DNA of 44,434 bases from Amedibacillus dolichus DSM 3991 (GCF_000154285.1 NZ_DS483467.1:1-44434), one strand, 5' to 3'; shown: positions 1 to 8,167, counted from the first letter of the stretch. Notes: generated by a model from the letters alone, not told the origin. Made by a program: numbers and translations.

Positions 1-3
1 GGA

Positions 4-9
4 TATAAT
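4..9 (+). promoter_or_regulatory. -10 element of the first gene's promoter
   Basis: A perfect TATAAT lies at 4-9, 21 bases before the ATG at 31. The -35 element would be outside the window. It suggests that the first gene starts its own transcript. Confidence 0.5.
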
Positions 10-30
10 GTTTAGAATAAGAGGTGCCTT

Positions 31-672
31 ATGAATACTACAGTAGTTGTTATTATTGTGATGGTGGTCGCAACAATCTTTTGGTTTTTCGGTATGAAAA
101 TTATGAAGAATACCATTATGAAGCGATTGATCAAGGATTTGCAGAAGCAGGATTTCGATGATTATTATAAAACGGTCGATAGCTTTGCGACAAAGCTTTT
201 AATTCCGCCGTTTAATCGTGAATATATGCGTATGAATGGTTTGATCATGCAGGGAAGAAAAGGAAAAGTAGAAGAACAGTTTGATTTGATGCTGAATATG
301 CGTATGAATCAGAAACAGGAAATTGATATTGTAATGAAGGCTTTTTATTACTATATGGAAGATGAGAATAAGCGTCGTGCAAAACAGCTGTTGGAGCGTG
401 TGCGTAAATTCGGTGATGATTATTACAATGAAAGCAAAATCATGTACGATGTGTATTTAGAAAAATCAACTGAATATATTGCTTCTATGGAGGAAGCTTT
501 GAAGCAGGAGGATCTTCCTGAAATGAATCGCGGTATGTTTATGTATCTATTAGGTTTGCAGTATGGAAATGACAATCAGAAAAAGAAGATGCGTGATTAC
601 CTGCGTGATGCTCTTCCTCTTTTGAAGAATACACCGTATGAATTAAAAATCAGAACTATCCTAAAGGACTAG
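31..672 (+). CDS. Single-pass membrane protein with helical, TPR-like cytoplasmic tail
   Basis: This is a 213-residue protein of a family I do not recognise. Residues 4-22 form one hydrophobic membrane segment with a basic flank after it. The rest is soluble, strongly charged and predicted mostly helical, with repeated Tyr/Leu/Lys-rich helices that resemble degenerate tetratricopeptide repeats. The start is supported by GAGGTG a few bases before ATG 31 and by the TATAAT upstream. The stop codon lies inside the stem of the terminator that follows, so the gene is a short single unit. A role as a membrane-bound scaffold is only a guess. Confidence 0.7.
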   Translation: MNTTVVVIIVMVVATIFWFFGMKIMKNTIMKRLIKDLQKQDFDDYYKTVDSFATKLLIPPFNREYMRMNGLIMQGRKGKVEEQFDLMLNMRMNQKQEIDIVMKAFYYYMEDENKRRAKQLLERVRKFGDDYYNESKIMYDVYLEKSTEYIASMEEALKQEDLPEMNRGMFMYLLGLQYGNDNQKKKMRDYLRDALPLLKNTPYELKIRTILKD

Positions 673-684
673 GATAGTTTTTTT
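654..684 (+). terminator. Rho-independent terminator overlapping the stop codon
   Basis: AACTATCCTA (654-663) pairs perfectly with TAGGATAGTT (670-679), with a 6-nt loop followed by a T run. The TAG stop at 670-672 forms part of the stem. Confidence 0.85.
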
Positions 685-890
685 GATGTCAAAAAGAAGA
701 ATGATAGTGGGATATTTGTTAATAAAAACACACTTAGTAAAATGTATATTTTTGGTAAGTTTAAGATATTATCTTTTCTGATACTTCAATAGATTTGCAT
801 AATTAAATTTAAAATTACTAAAAGAAGCATAAGCAATATTAAAAGGTATAAGGTCAAAAAATAGGGACTATAATCATAATAAAGTAATCG

Positions 891-1394
891 TTACTGTTTT
901 TGTATCAGGTGAATACTATTTTGAATGTACTCCTTATCTTTCCCTGTGGCGATTTCCTCCAATTGTTTAAATAACGTAATACATTCATTTTTTTTACCTA
1001 GCGCATTAAATGCAGTTGCGATGTTAAGATACCATATCATTTCGTCATTCATATCTTTAGGAGCTGCCTCTATTGCAAGCAGTCTTTCTAAAAAGAGCTC
1101 ACCATTTTTGCTTTCATGAAATTCTTTTACAATGGAATTATTCGTTTTTTTAAACTGGTTGCCTCTTCGCATCAAAATCAAAAACATAGTAAAGAAATAG
1201 ATAACAGTGATAATAACCATACCACCGATAATAATACCTAAGAAGCCTAGGGTTGATTTCACATGAGAGATTGCTATGTTTACATATATGAATAGCAGTA
1301 GCGCCCAAGCTGAAAATACGAATCTAACAAGCCATTTCTCTCTTTTTTCATACATTGCTTTTCGATCTTTTAGATGTTCGGGTTCATAAATCAT
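891..1394 (-). CDS. Small two-pass membrane protein with helical C-terminal domain
   Basis: This 167-residue protein belongs to no family I can name. After a charged N-terminus there are two membrane segments, at about 22-42 and 49-74. Residues 80-167 are soluble and helical, with alternating Leu/Ala/Asn that resembles one or two TPR units. A GGAGC ribosome site lies about 9 bases before the ATG. It stands alone on the minus strand, and the 217 bases to its left (673-890) hold no further gene. It shares the membrane anchor plus helical tail design with the protein at 31-672, although the sequences are not visibly similar. Confidence 0.65.
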   Translation of the reverse strand: MIYEPEHLKDRKAMYEKREKWLVRFVFSAWALLLFIYVNIAISHVKSTLGFLGIIIGGMVIITVIYFFTMFLILMRRGNQFKKTNNSIVKEFHESKNGELFLERLLAIEAAPKDMNDEMIWYLNIATAFNALGKKNECITLFKQLEEIATGKDKEYIQNSIHLIQKQ

Positions 1395-1597
1395 ACAATT
1401 TGCTCCTTTTTCTTCTTAAATTTAAAACTATCATTTATATATTCTTTACAAGAAATGTTTCCTTTGTCAATCTCACTTTACAATGTCTTTTCTTTTGATT
1501 CTTCCATTTGTTGTGCTTATAAAATATCTTTTACTTCTGTTGTCGTATTCTACATGAAAGTCTTTGGTAATTTGATTATAGCACAGATATAAACAAA

Positions 1598-1627
1598 AAA
1601 ACGCCGATTGATTGGCGTTTATTTTTT
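1598..1627 (-). terminator. Terminator of the tRNA-Ala transcript
   Basis: AAACGCC and GGCGTTT flank an 8-nt loop, with A/T runs on both sides. Read on the minus strand it follows the tRNA directly. Confidence 0.7.
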
Positions 1628-1630
1628 ATA

Positions 1631-1706
1631 TGGTGGAGCGTATCGGGATCGAACCGATGACCCCCTGCGTGCAAGGCAGGTGCTCTCCCAGCTGAGCTAA
1701 CACCCC
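1631..1706 (-). tRNA. tRNA-Ala (anticodon TGC)
   Basis: On the minus strand this 76-nt sequence folds into a complete cloverleaf. The acceptor arms are GGGGTGT and ACGCTCC, the D arm contains AGCTCAGCTGGGAGAGC, the anticodon stem CCTGC/GCAGG carries loop CTTGCAC with anticodon TGC, and the T arm contains GGTTCGATCC. The discriminator is A and the CCA end is encoded in the gene. It is a single tRNA with its own promoter and terminator. Confidence 0.97.
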
Positions 1707-1725
1707 ATAATTTGAATGCTCAAAT

Positions 1726-1755
1726 AATATACCATATACTCTCTATACTTGTCAA
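1726..1755 (-). promoter_or_regulatory. Promoter of tRNA-Ala
   Basis: On the minus strand a perfect TTGACA (1750-1755) and TATATT (1726-1731) are separated by 18 bases. The -10 lies about 20 bases before the tRNA. Confidence 0.7.
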
Positions 1756-1904
1756 TGTAAAATTTATAGAAATTACATGAATCGTGCACTTTCTGATTAA
1801 GAAAGCTTTTAATAAGGCAACGATAAGCCATCGTAATTTTCATAGTTGTTTTTTTTGATACCGAAAGGGGCAGGGGTATAAGCGTAAATATATTTTAGAT
1901 ATAT

Positions 1905-1947
1905 TCTACCTCCGGTAGATAGTATTTTTTTGGCTTTTCCTTATAAT
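1905..1947 (+). promoter_or_regulatory. Promoter and candidate operator of the XRE-membrane regulator
   Basis: TATAAT at 1942-1947 is a consensus -10. The -35 position (about 1919-1924) has no good match. Directly upstream is the inverted repeat TCTACC-TCC-GGTAGA (1905-1919). A palindrome next to a weak -35 suggests an operator, perhaps for the HTH protein it precedes. That is inference. Confidence 0.45.
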
Positions 1948-1965
1948 AGAGTTGAGGTGAAAATG

Positions 1966-2646
1966 ATGGATCAAAGAAAAATCGGTATATTTATTGCGAC
2001 ATGTAGGAAAGAAAAAGGGTTAACTCAAGAACAACTTGGGGAATTGCTTGGAGTTACGAATAAATCAATCAGCAAGTGGGAAAATGGAAAGAGTCTACCC
2101 GATCCTTCTTTATATAAACCATTATGTGATATTTTAGAAATCAATCTTATTGAGTTATTTGACGGAGAGCGCATTGCGGAGGATAAGGTTGTGGAAAAGG
2201 CAGATCAGGTGATTGTCGGATTGGTTGAAGATTCCCATAAATATCATACAGTGCATTTGATTGCGAAAATATGCTCGTATCTTTTTACGATACTAGGGAT
2301 AACACTTATCTTTTTGCCAAGCCTTGTTTCCATCACACAGGCTGAAATGCTTATTAGTATTAGTATAGGCTTGTTTCTCTTATTATCAAGCATGTCCATC
2401 AAATTTTATTTCTGGGGTAAAAGTCATGATAAGAAAATACAATATGAGGGAATCGGATTTTGCAGTGGTTTAACCTTATTGCTGGTGGCATTAAAGCTTA
2501 CCGGAAATATTGATTGGTCATGGCTATGGGTGCTTTCTCCGATATGGGGGTGTGCGTGCTTGCTTGTACTTATAATTGTGATACTTTTTCTTGCTGTTTA
2601 TTTCAAGGGTAAAAAAGATCAGCGACAAAAGAAGGACGAAAAATAA
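1966..2646 (+). CDS. XRE-family HTH regulator with C-terminal membrane domain
   Basis: This 226-residue protein starts with a Cro/C1-type helix-turn-helix (about residues 6-60, containing LTQEQLGELLGV and SKWENGKSLPD). Residues from about 95 onward hold four hydrophobic segments, and the C-terminus is Lys-rich. Fusions of an XRE domain to a membrane domain are common in Bacillota and are thought to be sensors or regulators of envelope state, but no ligand can be named. ATG 1966 is preferred over the adjacent ATG 1963 because GAGGTG (1954-1959) is then 6 rather than 3 bases away. The TTG at 1930 is upstream of the -10 and cannot be the start. The gene is followed by a structured terminator region. 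Confidence 0.85.
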   Translation: MDQRKIGIFIATCRKEKGLTQEQLGELLGVTNKSISKWENGKSLPDPSLYKPLCDILEINLIELFDGERIAEDKVVEKADQVIVGLVEDSHKYHTVHLIAKICSYLFTILGITLIFLPSLVSITQAEMLISISIGLFLLLSSMSIKFYFWGKSHDKKIQYEGIGFCSGLTLLLVALKLTGNIDWSWLWVLSPIWGCACLLVLIIVILFLAVYFKGKKDQRQKKDEK

Positions 2647-2652
2647 GAAACG

Positions 2653-2712
2653 AATGTTTTTCATAAAGGGACAAATAAGGGGATTTGTGTACTGATGAAA
2701 AACATTTTCATT
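2653..2712 (+). terminator. Nested inverted repeat, probable terminator
   Basis: AATGTTTTTCAT (2653-2664) pairs perfectly with ATGAAAAACATT (2695-2706). Inside it a second stem forms between ACAAAT (2671-2676) and ATTTGT (2683-2688). A T-rich tract follows. It separates the regulator gene from serC. Confidence 0.5.
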
Positions 2713-2739
2713 TTATTTGAAATAAATTTTCACAATATA

Positions 2740-2767
2740 TTTCAATATCTTTCATTTGTGATATAAT
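2740..2767 (+). promoter_or_regulatory. Promoter of serC-serA
   Basis: TATAAT at 2762-2767 is preceded by TTTCAA at 2740-2745 with a 16-bp spacer. Because the -10 overlaps the ATG at 2766, translation of serC must start further downstream. Confidence 0.6.
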
Positions 2768-2816
2768 GAGAAATCATAACATAGAAATGTTAGAAGAAGG
2801 GAAGGTGTTGAAACGT

Positions 2817-3905
2817 ATGAATGAGAAAAGGATCTATAATTTCTCTGCCGGACCATCTCAACTGCCTGAGGCGGTTTTGAAGAAGGCACAGAAACAAATG
2901 CTGAATTATGAGGGAAGTGGCATGTCGGTCATGGAAATGAGCCATCGCTCAGCTATCTATGATGCGATTCTAAAAGAAACACAGGATCGCCTGCGTCGTT
3001 TGATGAGGATACCGGAAAACTATAAGATTTTGTTTTTGCAGGGCGGAGCTACTATGCAGTTTTCTGCTATACCACTGAATTTATTGCAAAAAGGAAAAGC
3101 CGATTATATTATCAGTGGATATTTTGCGAAAAAAGCATATCAAGAAGCAAAGAAATACGGAGAAATTCATATAGCCGCAAGCAGTGAGGGAAATGATTTT
3201 TCTTATATTCCGAAGCAGGAGGAGCTACTGTTAAGTGATGATGCGGATTATGTTTATCTATGTACGAATAATACGATTTACGGAACGGAATATAACTATG
3301 TTCCAAATACAAACGGGATTGCGATTGTGGCAGATATGTCGAGCGATATTTTATCGAGGGAGATTGATGTTACTGATTACGGTTTGATTTTTGCCGGAGC
3401 ACAGAAAAATATGGGGTGTGCCGGCTTAACGGTAGTCATTGTACGAGAGGATTTGCTAGGGCATGTGCGTAAGGAAGCACCTGTTTTACTGGATTATGCT
3501 TTGCAAGTCGAAAAGGATTCGATGTATAATACACCGCCTACGTATGCGATTTATATTTTAGATTTAGTTTTGGAATGGTTGGAAAATCTAGGAGGTATTG
3601 CGGAGATTCAAAAACGAAATGAAGCCAAAGCCAAATTGCTTTATGATTGTTTAGATCAAAGTGATTTTTACAGTACCAGTGTTTGTAAAAAAGACCGCTC
3701 CAATATGAATGTAACCTTTCGCTCACCAAATGCCGAGCTAGATGCTTTGTTTGTAAAAGAAAGCAGTGAATTAGGTATGTGCAATTTAAAGGGGCATCGT
3801 GCGGTTGGGGGTATGCGAGCTTCGATTTATAATGCGATGCCACAGGAAGGTGTAGAGGAGCTAGTTGCTTTTATGAAGGATTTCGAAAAACGATATAAGG
3901 GGTGA
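2817..3905 (+). CDS. serC: Phosphoserine aminotransferase
   Basis: SerC converts 3-phosphohydroxypyruvate and glutamate to O-phosphoserine and 2-oxoglutarate, the second step of serine synthesis, in the cytoplasm with PLP. The 362-residue length is normal for the family. The N-terminal motif YNFSAGPSQLP, the GGATMQF phosphate-binding segment, the CTNNTIYGTEY segment and AGAQKN, whose Lys (about 197) should bind PLP, are all visible. ATG 2817 is chosen because AAGGTG lies 9 bases upstream and the proteins of this family begin just before the YNF motif; TTG 2808 is an alternative. It forms an operon with serA, with only 4 bases between the genes. No phosphoserine phosphatase gene follows. Confidence 0.95.
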   Translation: MNEKRIYNFSAGPSQLPEAVLKKAQKQMLNYEGSGMSVMEMSHRSAIYDAILKETQDRLRRLMRIPENYKILFLQGGATMQFSAIPLNLLQKGKADYIISGYFAKKAYQEAKKYGEIHIAASSEGNDFSYIPKQEELLLSDDADYVYLCTNNTIYGTEYNYVPNTNGIAIVADMSSDILSREIDVTDYGLIFAGAQKNMGCAGLTVVIVREDLLGHVRKEAPVLLDYALQVEKDSMYNTPPTYAIYILDLVLEWLENLGGIAEIQKRNEAKAKLLYDCLDQSDFYSTSVCKKDRSNMNVTFRSPNAELDALFVKESSELGMCNLKGHRAVGGMRASIYNAMPQEGVEELVAFMKDFEKRYKG

Positions 3906-3909
3906 AAGT

Positions 3910-5082
3910 ATGCGTGTTAAGCTATTAAATAAGATTTCTTTGCATGGTTTAAAGCGTTTTGATGCGGAAGGCTATTTATATGGAGAAGAATTTGAAGAAT
4001 ATGATGCTATTTTGGTACGCAGTGCTAAGCTGCACGATATGTCTTTCAGTAAGGAATTGAAGTGTATTGCTAGAGCAGGTGCCGGTGTAAATAATATTCC
4101 GTTAGATCGTTGCAGTGAGGAAGGAATCGTTGTGTTTAATACACCCGGTGCGAATGCCAATGCCGTAAAGGAATTGGTAATTGCCGGTTTGCTGCTATCC
4201 GCTCGAAAGCTTGTGCAAGGAATAAATTGGGTGAAAAGCTTATGTGAAGAAGATGATGTCGCTCAGTTGGTAGAAAAAGGAAAAGCGAATTTTGTAGGAC
4301 CGGAAATTGCCGGTAAAAAGCTTGGAGTTATCGGTTTAGGAGCAATCGGAGTAAAGGTTGCCAATGCAGCTGCGGCCTTGGATATGGAAGTTTACGGCTA
4401 TGATCCGTATATATCCGTACAAGCCGCTTGGACTTTAAAAGCAAGAATTCATCATGTGAAAAACGTTCGACAGATTTTTGAAGAATGTGATTACATTACG
4501 CTGCATGTACCATGCAATGAGCATACAAAAGGAATGATAGATGCTCAAGCATTCGACTGTATGAAGGAGAATGTTCGTTTATTCAATTTTGCACGTGGGG
4601 AGCTTGTTGATGAGAATGCTTTGATAGAAGCCTTACAGGCAGAGAAGCTAGCTGCTTATGTTACGGATTTTCCAAGTAAGCGTCTGCTTACTGTTGAACG
4701 TGTAATTGCCTTGCCGCACCTTGGCGCTTCTACACCGGAAAGTGAGGATAACTGTGCATTGATGGCTGCTGATGAAATCATAGAATATTTACAATATGGC
4801 AATATCAAAAACTCGGTAAACATGCCGGAGGTTCAAATGCCACAAGAGGCTAAGTATCGAATTTGTATCATCAATAAAAATATTCCGGATATGATTAGTT
4901 CTGTTGCGGCAAAGCTTTCCGCTGAGGGAATCAATATCGAAAATATGGTTAGCAAAGGGCGTGGAGATTATGCTTATACCATTTTGGAAACCAACGATGA
5001 AATCAGCTTGGAATTATTAGAACGTATGAGGCAGCGGAAAGGGATTGTACGGGTTCGTATTATTGTTCAGGATCATGTGTGA
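3910..5082 (+). CDS. serA: D-3-phosphoglycerate dehydrogenase with ACT domain
   Basis: SerA oxidises 3-phosphoglycerate to 3-phosphohydroxypyruvate with NAD. The 390-residue protein has the D-2-hydroxyacid dehydrogenase fold: a Rossmann motif GLGAIG at 142-147, Arg229 in FARGELVDE and His270 in ALPHLGAST. A C-terminal ACT domain (about 317-385) is the usual site of serine feedback in this family. The catalytic Glu normally found in a DVFxxEP segment is not visible; the segment reads VTDFPSK and the Arg-to-His spacing is shorter than in the E. coli enzyme. The ribosome site overlaps the serC stop codon, which suggests coupled translation. Confidence 0.93.
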   Translation: MRVKLLNKISLHGLKRFDAEGYLYGEEFEEYDAILVRSAKLHDMSFSKELKCIARAGAGVNNIPLDRCSEEGIVVFNTPGANANAVKELVIAGLLLSARKLVQGINWVKSLCEEDDVAQLVEKGKANFVGPEIAGKKLGVIGLGAIGVKVANAAAALDMEVYGYDPYISVQAAWTLKARIHHVKNVRQIFEECDYITLHVPCNEHTKGMIDAQAFDCMKENVRLFNFARGELVDENALIEALQAEKLAAYVTDFPSKRLLTVERVIALPHLGASTPESEDNCALMAADEIIEYLQYGNIKNSVNMPEVQMPQEAKYRICIINKNIPDMISSVAAKLSAEGINIENMVSKGRGDYAYTILETNDEISLELLERMRQRKGIVRVRIIVQDHV

Positions 5083-5107
5083 AAGATGTCGAAAGGCATC
5101 TTTTTGT
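5082..5107 (+). terminator. Terminator of serC-serA
   Basis: AAAGATGTC and GGCATCTTT pair over 9 bp (one G-T) around a GAAA tetraloop, followed by a T run. Confidence 0.85.
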
Positions 5108-5236
5108 TGAAAAAAGCACAGATTTTTCTGAATACTTGCCAATCTTTCCACTTCTATTGACTATTTTATCTAGGCATTATATAAAAGAAGAAAGAAGCAA
5201 ATATTAGGAAGAAAGTATTGCAAGGAGGTAAGGAAA

Positions 5237-5758
5237 ATGAAAAGCGGGATATATCGTTATAAGTGGTTATGCATTTTGTCGTTGCTTATAATTGTAGGGT
5301 GTTCGCAAAAAGCAACTGTAAATCCAGATGAAATGATTAAAACGGATTATGCGCAATATGAACAAGTCGCAATCAATGAAGATGATAGCGGACAAATTCG
5401 TTTGTTAAAAAGAGATGAGAATTATCTTTTGCTTGTATTTCAAAAAGATGGAGATGACTTTATTTTTAATACTGCACTTGAAACTGATAAGCCGTATGGG
5501 CAATATATAATAAAACAAGACAAGAGCACACGAATTGTGATTTTTATTGATAATACAAAAGTGGTGGCAGAGCGTTGCAAGCTTCCGCTGCGTATTTCTG
5601 AAAGTGATTTTTTAACTTTTACGGCTTCGGATTTACAGAATAGTGAAGACTATATTCTTCGTGATTTTGAAATTCAGAAAAACCTTCAAGAAATTCAGCC
5701 GTTAGAGTTTTATACAAAGGACGAACAATGGATTGATCCGGCGAAAATACAAGCGTGA
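5237..5758 (+). CDS. Putative lipoprotein
   Basis: This 173-residue protein starts with a basic stretch and a hydrophobic helix (about 8-21) that ends in the lipobox IVGC, so Cys22 is probably lipidated and the mature part faces outside. The mature domain is acidic and mixed alpha/beta, with no motif I recognise. An exceptionally strong AAGGAGG ribosome site precedes the ATG. Neighbours give no function. It sits between the serine operon and the TIGR04076-type gene. Confidence 0.75.
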   Translation: MKSGIYRYKWLCILSLLIIVGCSQKATVNPDEMIKTDYAQYEQVAINEDDSGQIRLLKRDENYLLLVFQKDGDDFIFNTALETDKPYGQYIIKQDKSTRIVIFIDNTKVVAERCKLPLRISESDFLTFTASDLQNSEDYILRDFEIQKNLQEIQPLEFYTKDEQWIDPAKIQA

Positions 5759-5824
5759 TGATTGCTTTAGGTATAGAGGTAGCTATGATTTATGAAAAGC
5801 ATTGAAAACAAGGAGGAATATAGC

Positions 5825-6127
5825 ATGAAGGACGTGCGTATTACGGTTATAAGGAAGGTGTGCCACCAGGATCTAATGGCATTGTATGAAAATCCGATAG
5901 AGCATGCCTGTGATATGGAAGAAGGTAGAGTATTTCTTTCACAAAAAGCTCAAAAACCTCTGGGGTTATGCGATAGCGCATGGGAAAGCATGGAGAGCTT
6001 TGTTGTTAAATTGGCGAACGGAGAGGGAAATTTTTATGATGGGTGGATGAAAAACCCTTATTCGGCAATGATTTCCTGCAATGATGGCTTTCGTCCGGTC
6101 AGTTTTTATTTAGAGGCATTGGATTAA
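5825..6127 (+). CDS. TIGR04076 family protein
   Basis: This 100-residue protein matches the pattern I recall for TIGR04076: a KITV-like start (VRITVIRK), a Cys in the middle (HACDMEEG), the conserved CDxAW segment (LGLCDSAWES), GGNF-like GEGNFYDGWM, and a late Cys followed by DGxRPVxF (CNDGFRPVSF). No biochemical role is established for the family; the conserved Cys residues hint at metal or redox chemistry. ATG 5825 is chosen because AGGAGG at 5811-5816 is 8 bases upstream; the in-frame ATG at 5792 has no such site. Confidence 0.8.
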   Translation: MKDVRITVIRKVCHQDLMALYENPIEHACDMEEGRVFLSQKAQKPLGLCDSAWESMESFVVKLANGEGNFYDGWMKNPYSAMISCNDGFRPVSFYLEALD

Positions 6128-6246
6128 ATACATACTAAGATATAGATAAATAGCATGCAGTATTTTAGCAGAAAGCATGTTTGAAAAAACGAGGAATTGC
6201 TATATTGCTTGAAACGGTACATACAAATAGTTGGCATTATACATAG

Positions 6247-6278
6247 AGGACTGTTGGAAACGAAAGCAGTCCTTTTTA
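6247..6278 (+). terminator. Terminator after the TIGR04076 gene
   Basis: AGGACTG (6247-6253) pairs with CAGTCCT (6267-6273), with a 13-nt loop and a T run. The 120 bases before it show nothing else. Confidence 0.8.
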
Positions 6279-6299
6279 TTAGGTGAGGTAAGCTTTATA

Positions 6300-6348
6300 T
6301 TGACATTCTTAGAAAAAGGACTATACTATAAATGGTTTACAAGTAAAC
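6300..6348 (+). promoter_or_regulatory. Promoter and likely MarR operator of the efflux operon
   Basis: A perfect TTGACA (6300-6305) and TATACT (6322-6327) are spaced 16 bp apart. At the expected transcription start is the inverted repeat GTTTAC-AA-GTAAAC (6335-6348). Position and symmetry fit autorepression by the MarR protein encoded next. Confidence 0.75.
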
Positions 6349-6363
6349 GATATAGGAGGAGCT

Positions 6364-6807
6364 ATGCTGAATGTTGAAACGATGCTACGCTATTTCAATG
6401 AGATACGTAGGATATATGCCGTAAAGCTGAATGAACGTATGGACGATTTCTTTTCACCCAATGAAATCAATATTCTTATTTTACTTTCTAACAATAAGCA
6501 TATCAATACCAGCAGTGATTTACGGGTAATGTTGGGTGTTTCCAAGGGACTTGTGAGTCGCAGCATTGATGCCTTGTTAAAAAAAGGATTGATCGTATGT
6601 AGAAGCGACGAAAGAGATAAACGGATACAACGCATTCATTTAACAAAGAAGGCTGCTCCTGTGATTGAGCATATCAATCACGAGGTTCAAAAAATCAACG
6701 ATGAGGTTTTAAAGGACGTATCGGAGGCGGATATCGCTCATTTGGAAATCACGATGAAAAAGATTTTACAATGCTTCAAAGATAAGGAGGAGAACCATGA
6801 AAATTAA
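6364..6807 (+). CDS. MarR-family repressor of a MATE pump (MepR-like)
   Basis: This is a 147-residue winged-helix protein of normal MarR size. It has helical dimerisation ends and a DNA-binding centre (about 40-100): an HTH with KGLVSRSIDALLKKGLI followed by the wing segment DERDKRIQRIHLT. The gene overlaps the MATE pump gene by 11 bases. This arrangement matches the mepR-mepA pair of Staphylococcus aureus, where the MarR protein represses the pump and is released by cationic toxic compounds. The ligand here cannot be read from the sequence. A palindrome at the transcription start is the probable operator. Confidence 0.92.
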   Translation: MLNVETMLRYFNEIRRIYAVKLNERMDDFFSPNEINILILLSNNKHINTSSDLRVMLGVSKGLVSRSIDALLKKGLIVCRSDERDKRIQRIHLTKKAAPVIEHINHEVQKINDEVLKDVSEADIAHLEITMKKILQCFKDKEENHEN

Positions 6808-8167
6808 GATGTCAAAAGAAGTCGATTTAGGAAAAGAGTCGGTTGGTAAGCTGTTGTTTATTTTGGCAGTACCGACAATCACCTCACAGGTTGTCAATGC
6901 ACTATATAATATGGTAGATCGTATGTATATCGGCCATATTCCTGAAATCGGTGCCGATGCCTTAACGGGAGTCGGTGTTTGTTTCCCGATTATTATGATT
7001 ATTTCGGCGTTTGCTTTTTTGGTGGGGGTCGGTGGATCTCCACGTGCCAGTATTTATATGGGGAAAAAGGACAATGATACCGCAGAGAAAATTTTAGGAA
7101 ATTGTTTTACCGCTTTGATCGTATGTGCCATTGCACTCACGATTATTGTGCTTTTGTTTAAAGAGCCATTGTTATATTTGTTTGCGGCAAGTGAGGATAC
7201 GATCGGATATGCGATGGATTATATTACGATTTATGCCGTAGGAACGATTTTTGTGCAGCTGACATTAGGTTTAAATGCATTTATATCAGCGCAGGGCTTT
7301 TCTAAAATCAGTATGCTGACAGTTATTATCGGTGCAGTTACCAATATTGCGCTTGATCCTATTTTTATCTTTTTGTTTGATATGGGTGTAAAGGGTGCGG
7401 CTTTGGCAACGGTATTTTCGCAAGCCTTAAGTGCTGCATGGGCCATTTGGTTTTTATTCTCCAAGCATACGGTTTTGCGTTTGCGTAAAGAAAACTTTAA
7501 ACCATCTTGGAAGATCTTAGCTCCTTGTATTGCTTTAGGAGTTGCACCATTTGTCATGCAGGCAACGGAAAGCGTGCTTGTGCTATGCTTCAATTCCTCA
7601 TTGCTTGCTTATGGAGGAAAACTGGCTGTTGGAGCGATGACGATTTTATCCAGTGTAATGCAGTTTGCTATGCTGCCGCTGCAAGGACTTACTCAGGGTG
7701 GACAACCGATTATTAGCTACAATTACGGTGCTAAGAATGCCGAGAGAGTGAAGAAAGCCTTTAAGCTTCAAACGATAAGCTGCTTTGCCTATGCCTTTAT
7801 CTTATGGGCATTGATCATGCTGTTCCCGGGAATGTTTGTTTCCATCTTTACCGGAGATCCGGCATTGTCTGAAATAACGATTTGGGCACTTCGTATCTAT
7901 ATGGCTACCATCTTTATGATGGGATTGCAAATTTCTTGTCAACAGACCTTCATTGCTTTCGGAAATTCTAAAATCAGTGCCTTTTTGGCTGTTTTCCGAA
8001 AAATCATCGTTTTAATTCCTTTGATTTACATTTTACCGATGATCTTGGAAGATGATGTGTTTGCGGTATTCTTGGCAGAGCCGATTGCCGATGTCATTGC
8101 AGTTGCGACGACGGTAACTTTATTTTATAAGGAGTTTAAGAAGCTGCAACAGCAAATGGAAGCATAA
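6797..8167 (+). CDS. MATE-family efflux transporter (MepA-like)
   Basis: This 456-residue integral membrane protein has about twelve hydrophobic segments arranged as two similar halves, the hallmark of MATE exporters, which use a sodium or proton gradient to expel cationic drugs. Near the N-terminus the segment VNALYNMVDRMYIGH is typical of the family, and LPLQGLTQGGQPIISYNYG marks the second half. The length matches MepA-type pumps. AAGGAGG precedes the ATG inside the 3' end of the MarR gene, so the two are translationally coupled. Drug specificity is unknown. Confidence 0.93.
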   Translation: MKIKMSKEVDLGKESVGKLLFILAVPTITSQVVNALYNMVDRMYIGHIPEIGADALTGVGVCFPIIMIISAFAFLVGVGGSPRASIYMGKKDNDTAEKILGNCFTALIVCAIALTIIVLLFKEPLLYLFAASEDTIGYAMDYITIYAVGTIFVQLTLGLNAFISAQGFSKISMLTVIIGAVTNIALDPIFIFLFDMGVKGAALATVFSQALSAAWAIWFLFSKHTVLRLRKENFKPSWKILAPCIALGVAPFVMQATESVLVLCFNSSLLAYGGKLAVGAMTILSSVMQFAMLPLQGLTQGGQPIISYNYGAKNAERVKKAFKLQTISCFAYAFILWALIMLFPGMFVSIFTGDPALSEITIWALRIYMATIFMMGLQISCQQTFIAFGNSKISAFLAVFRKIIVLIPLIYILPMILEDDVFAVFLAEPIADVIAVATTVTLFYKEFKKLQQQMEA

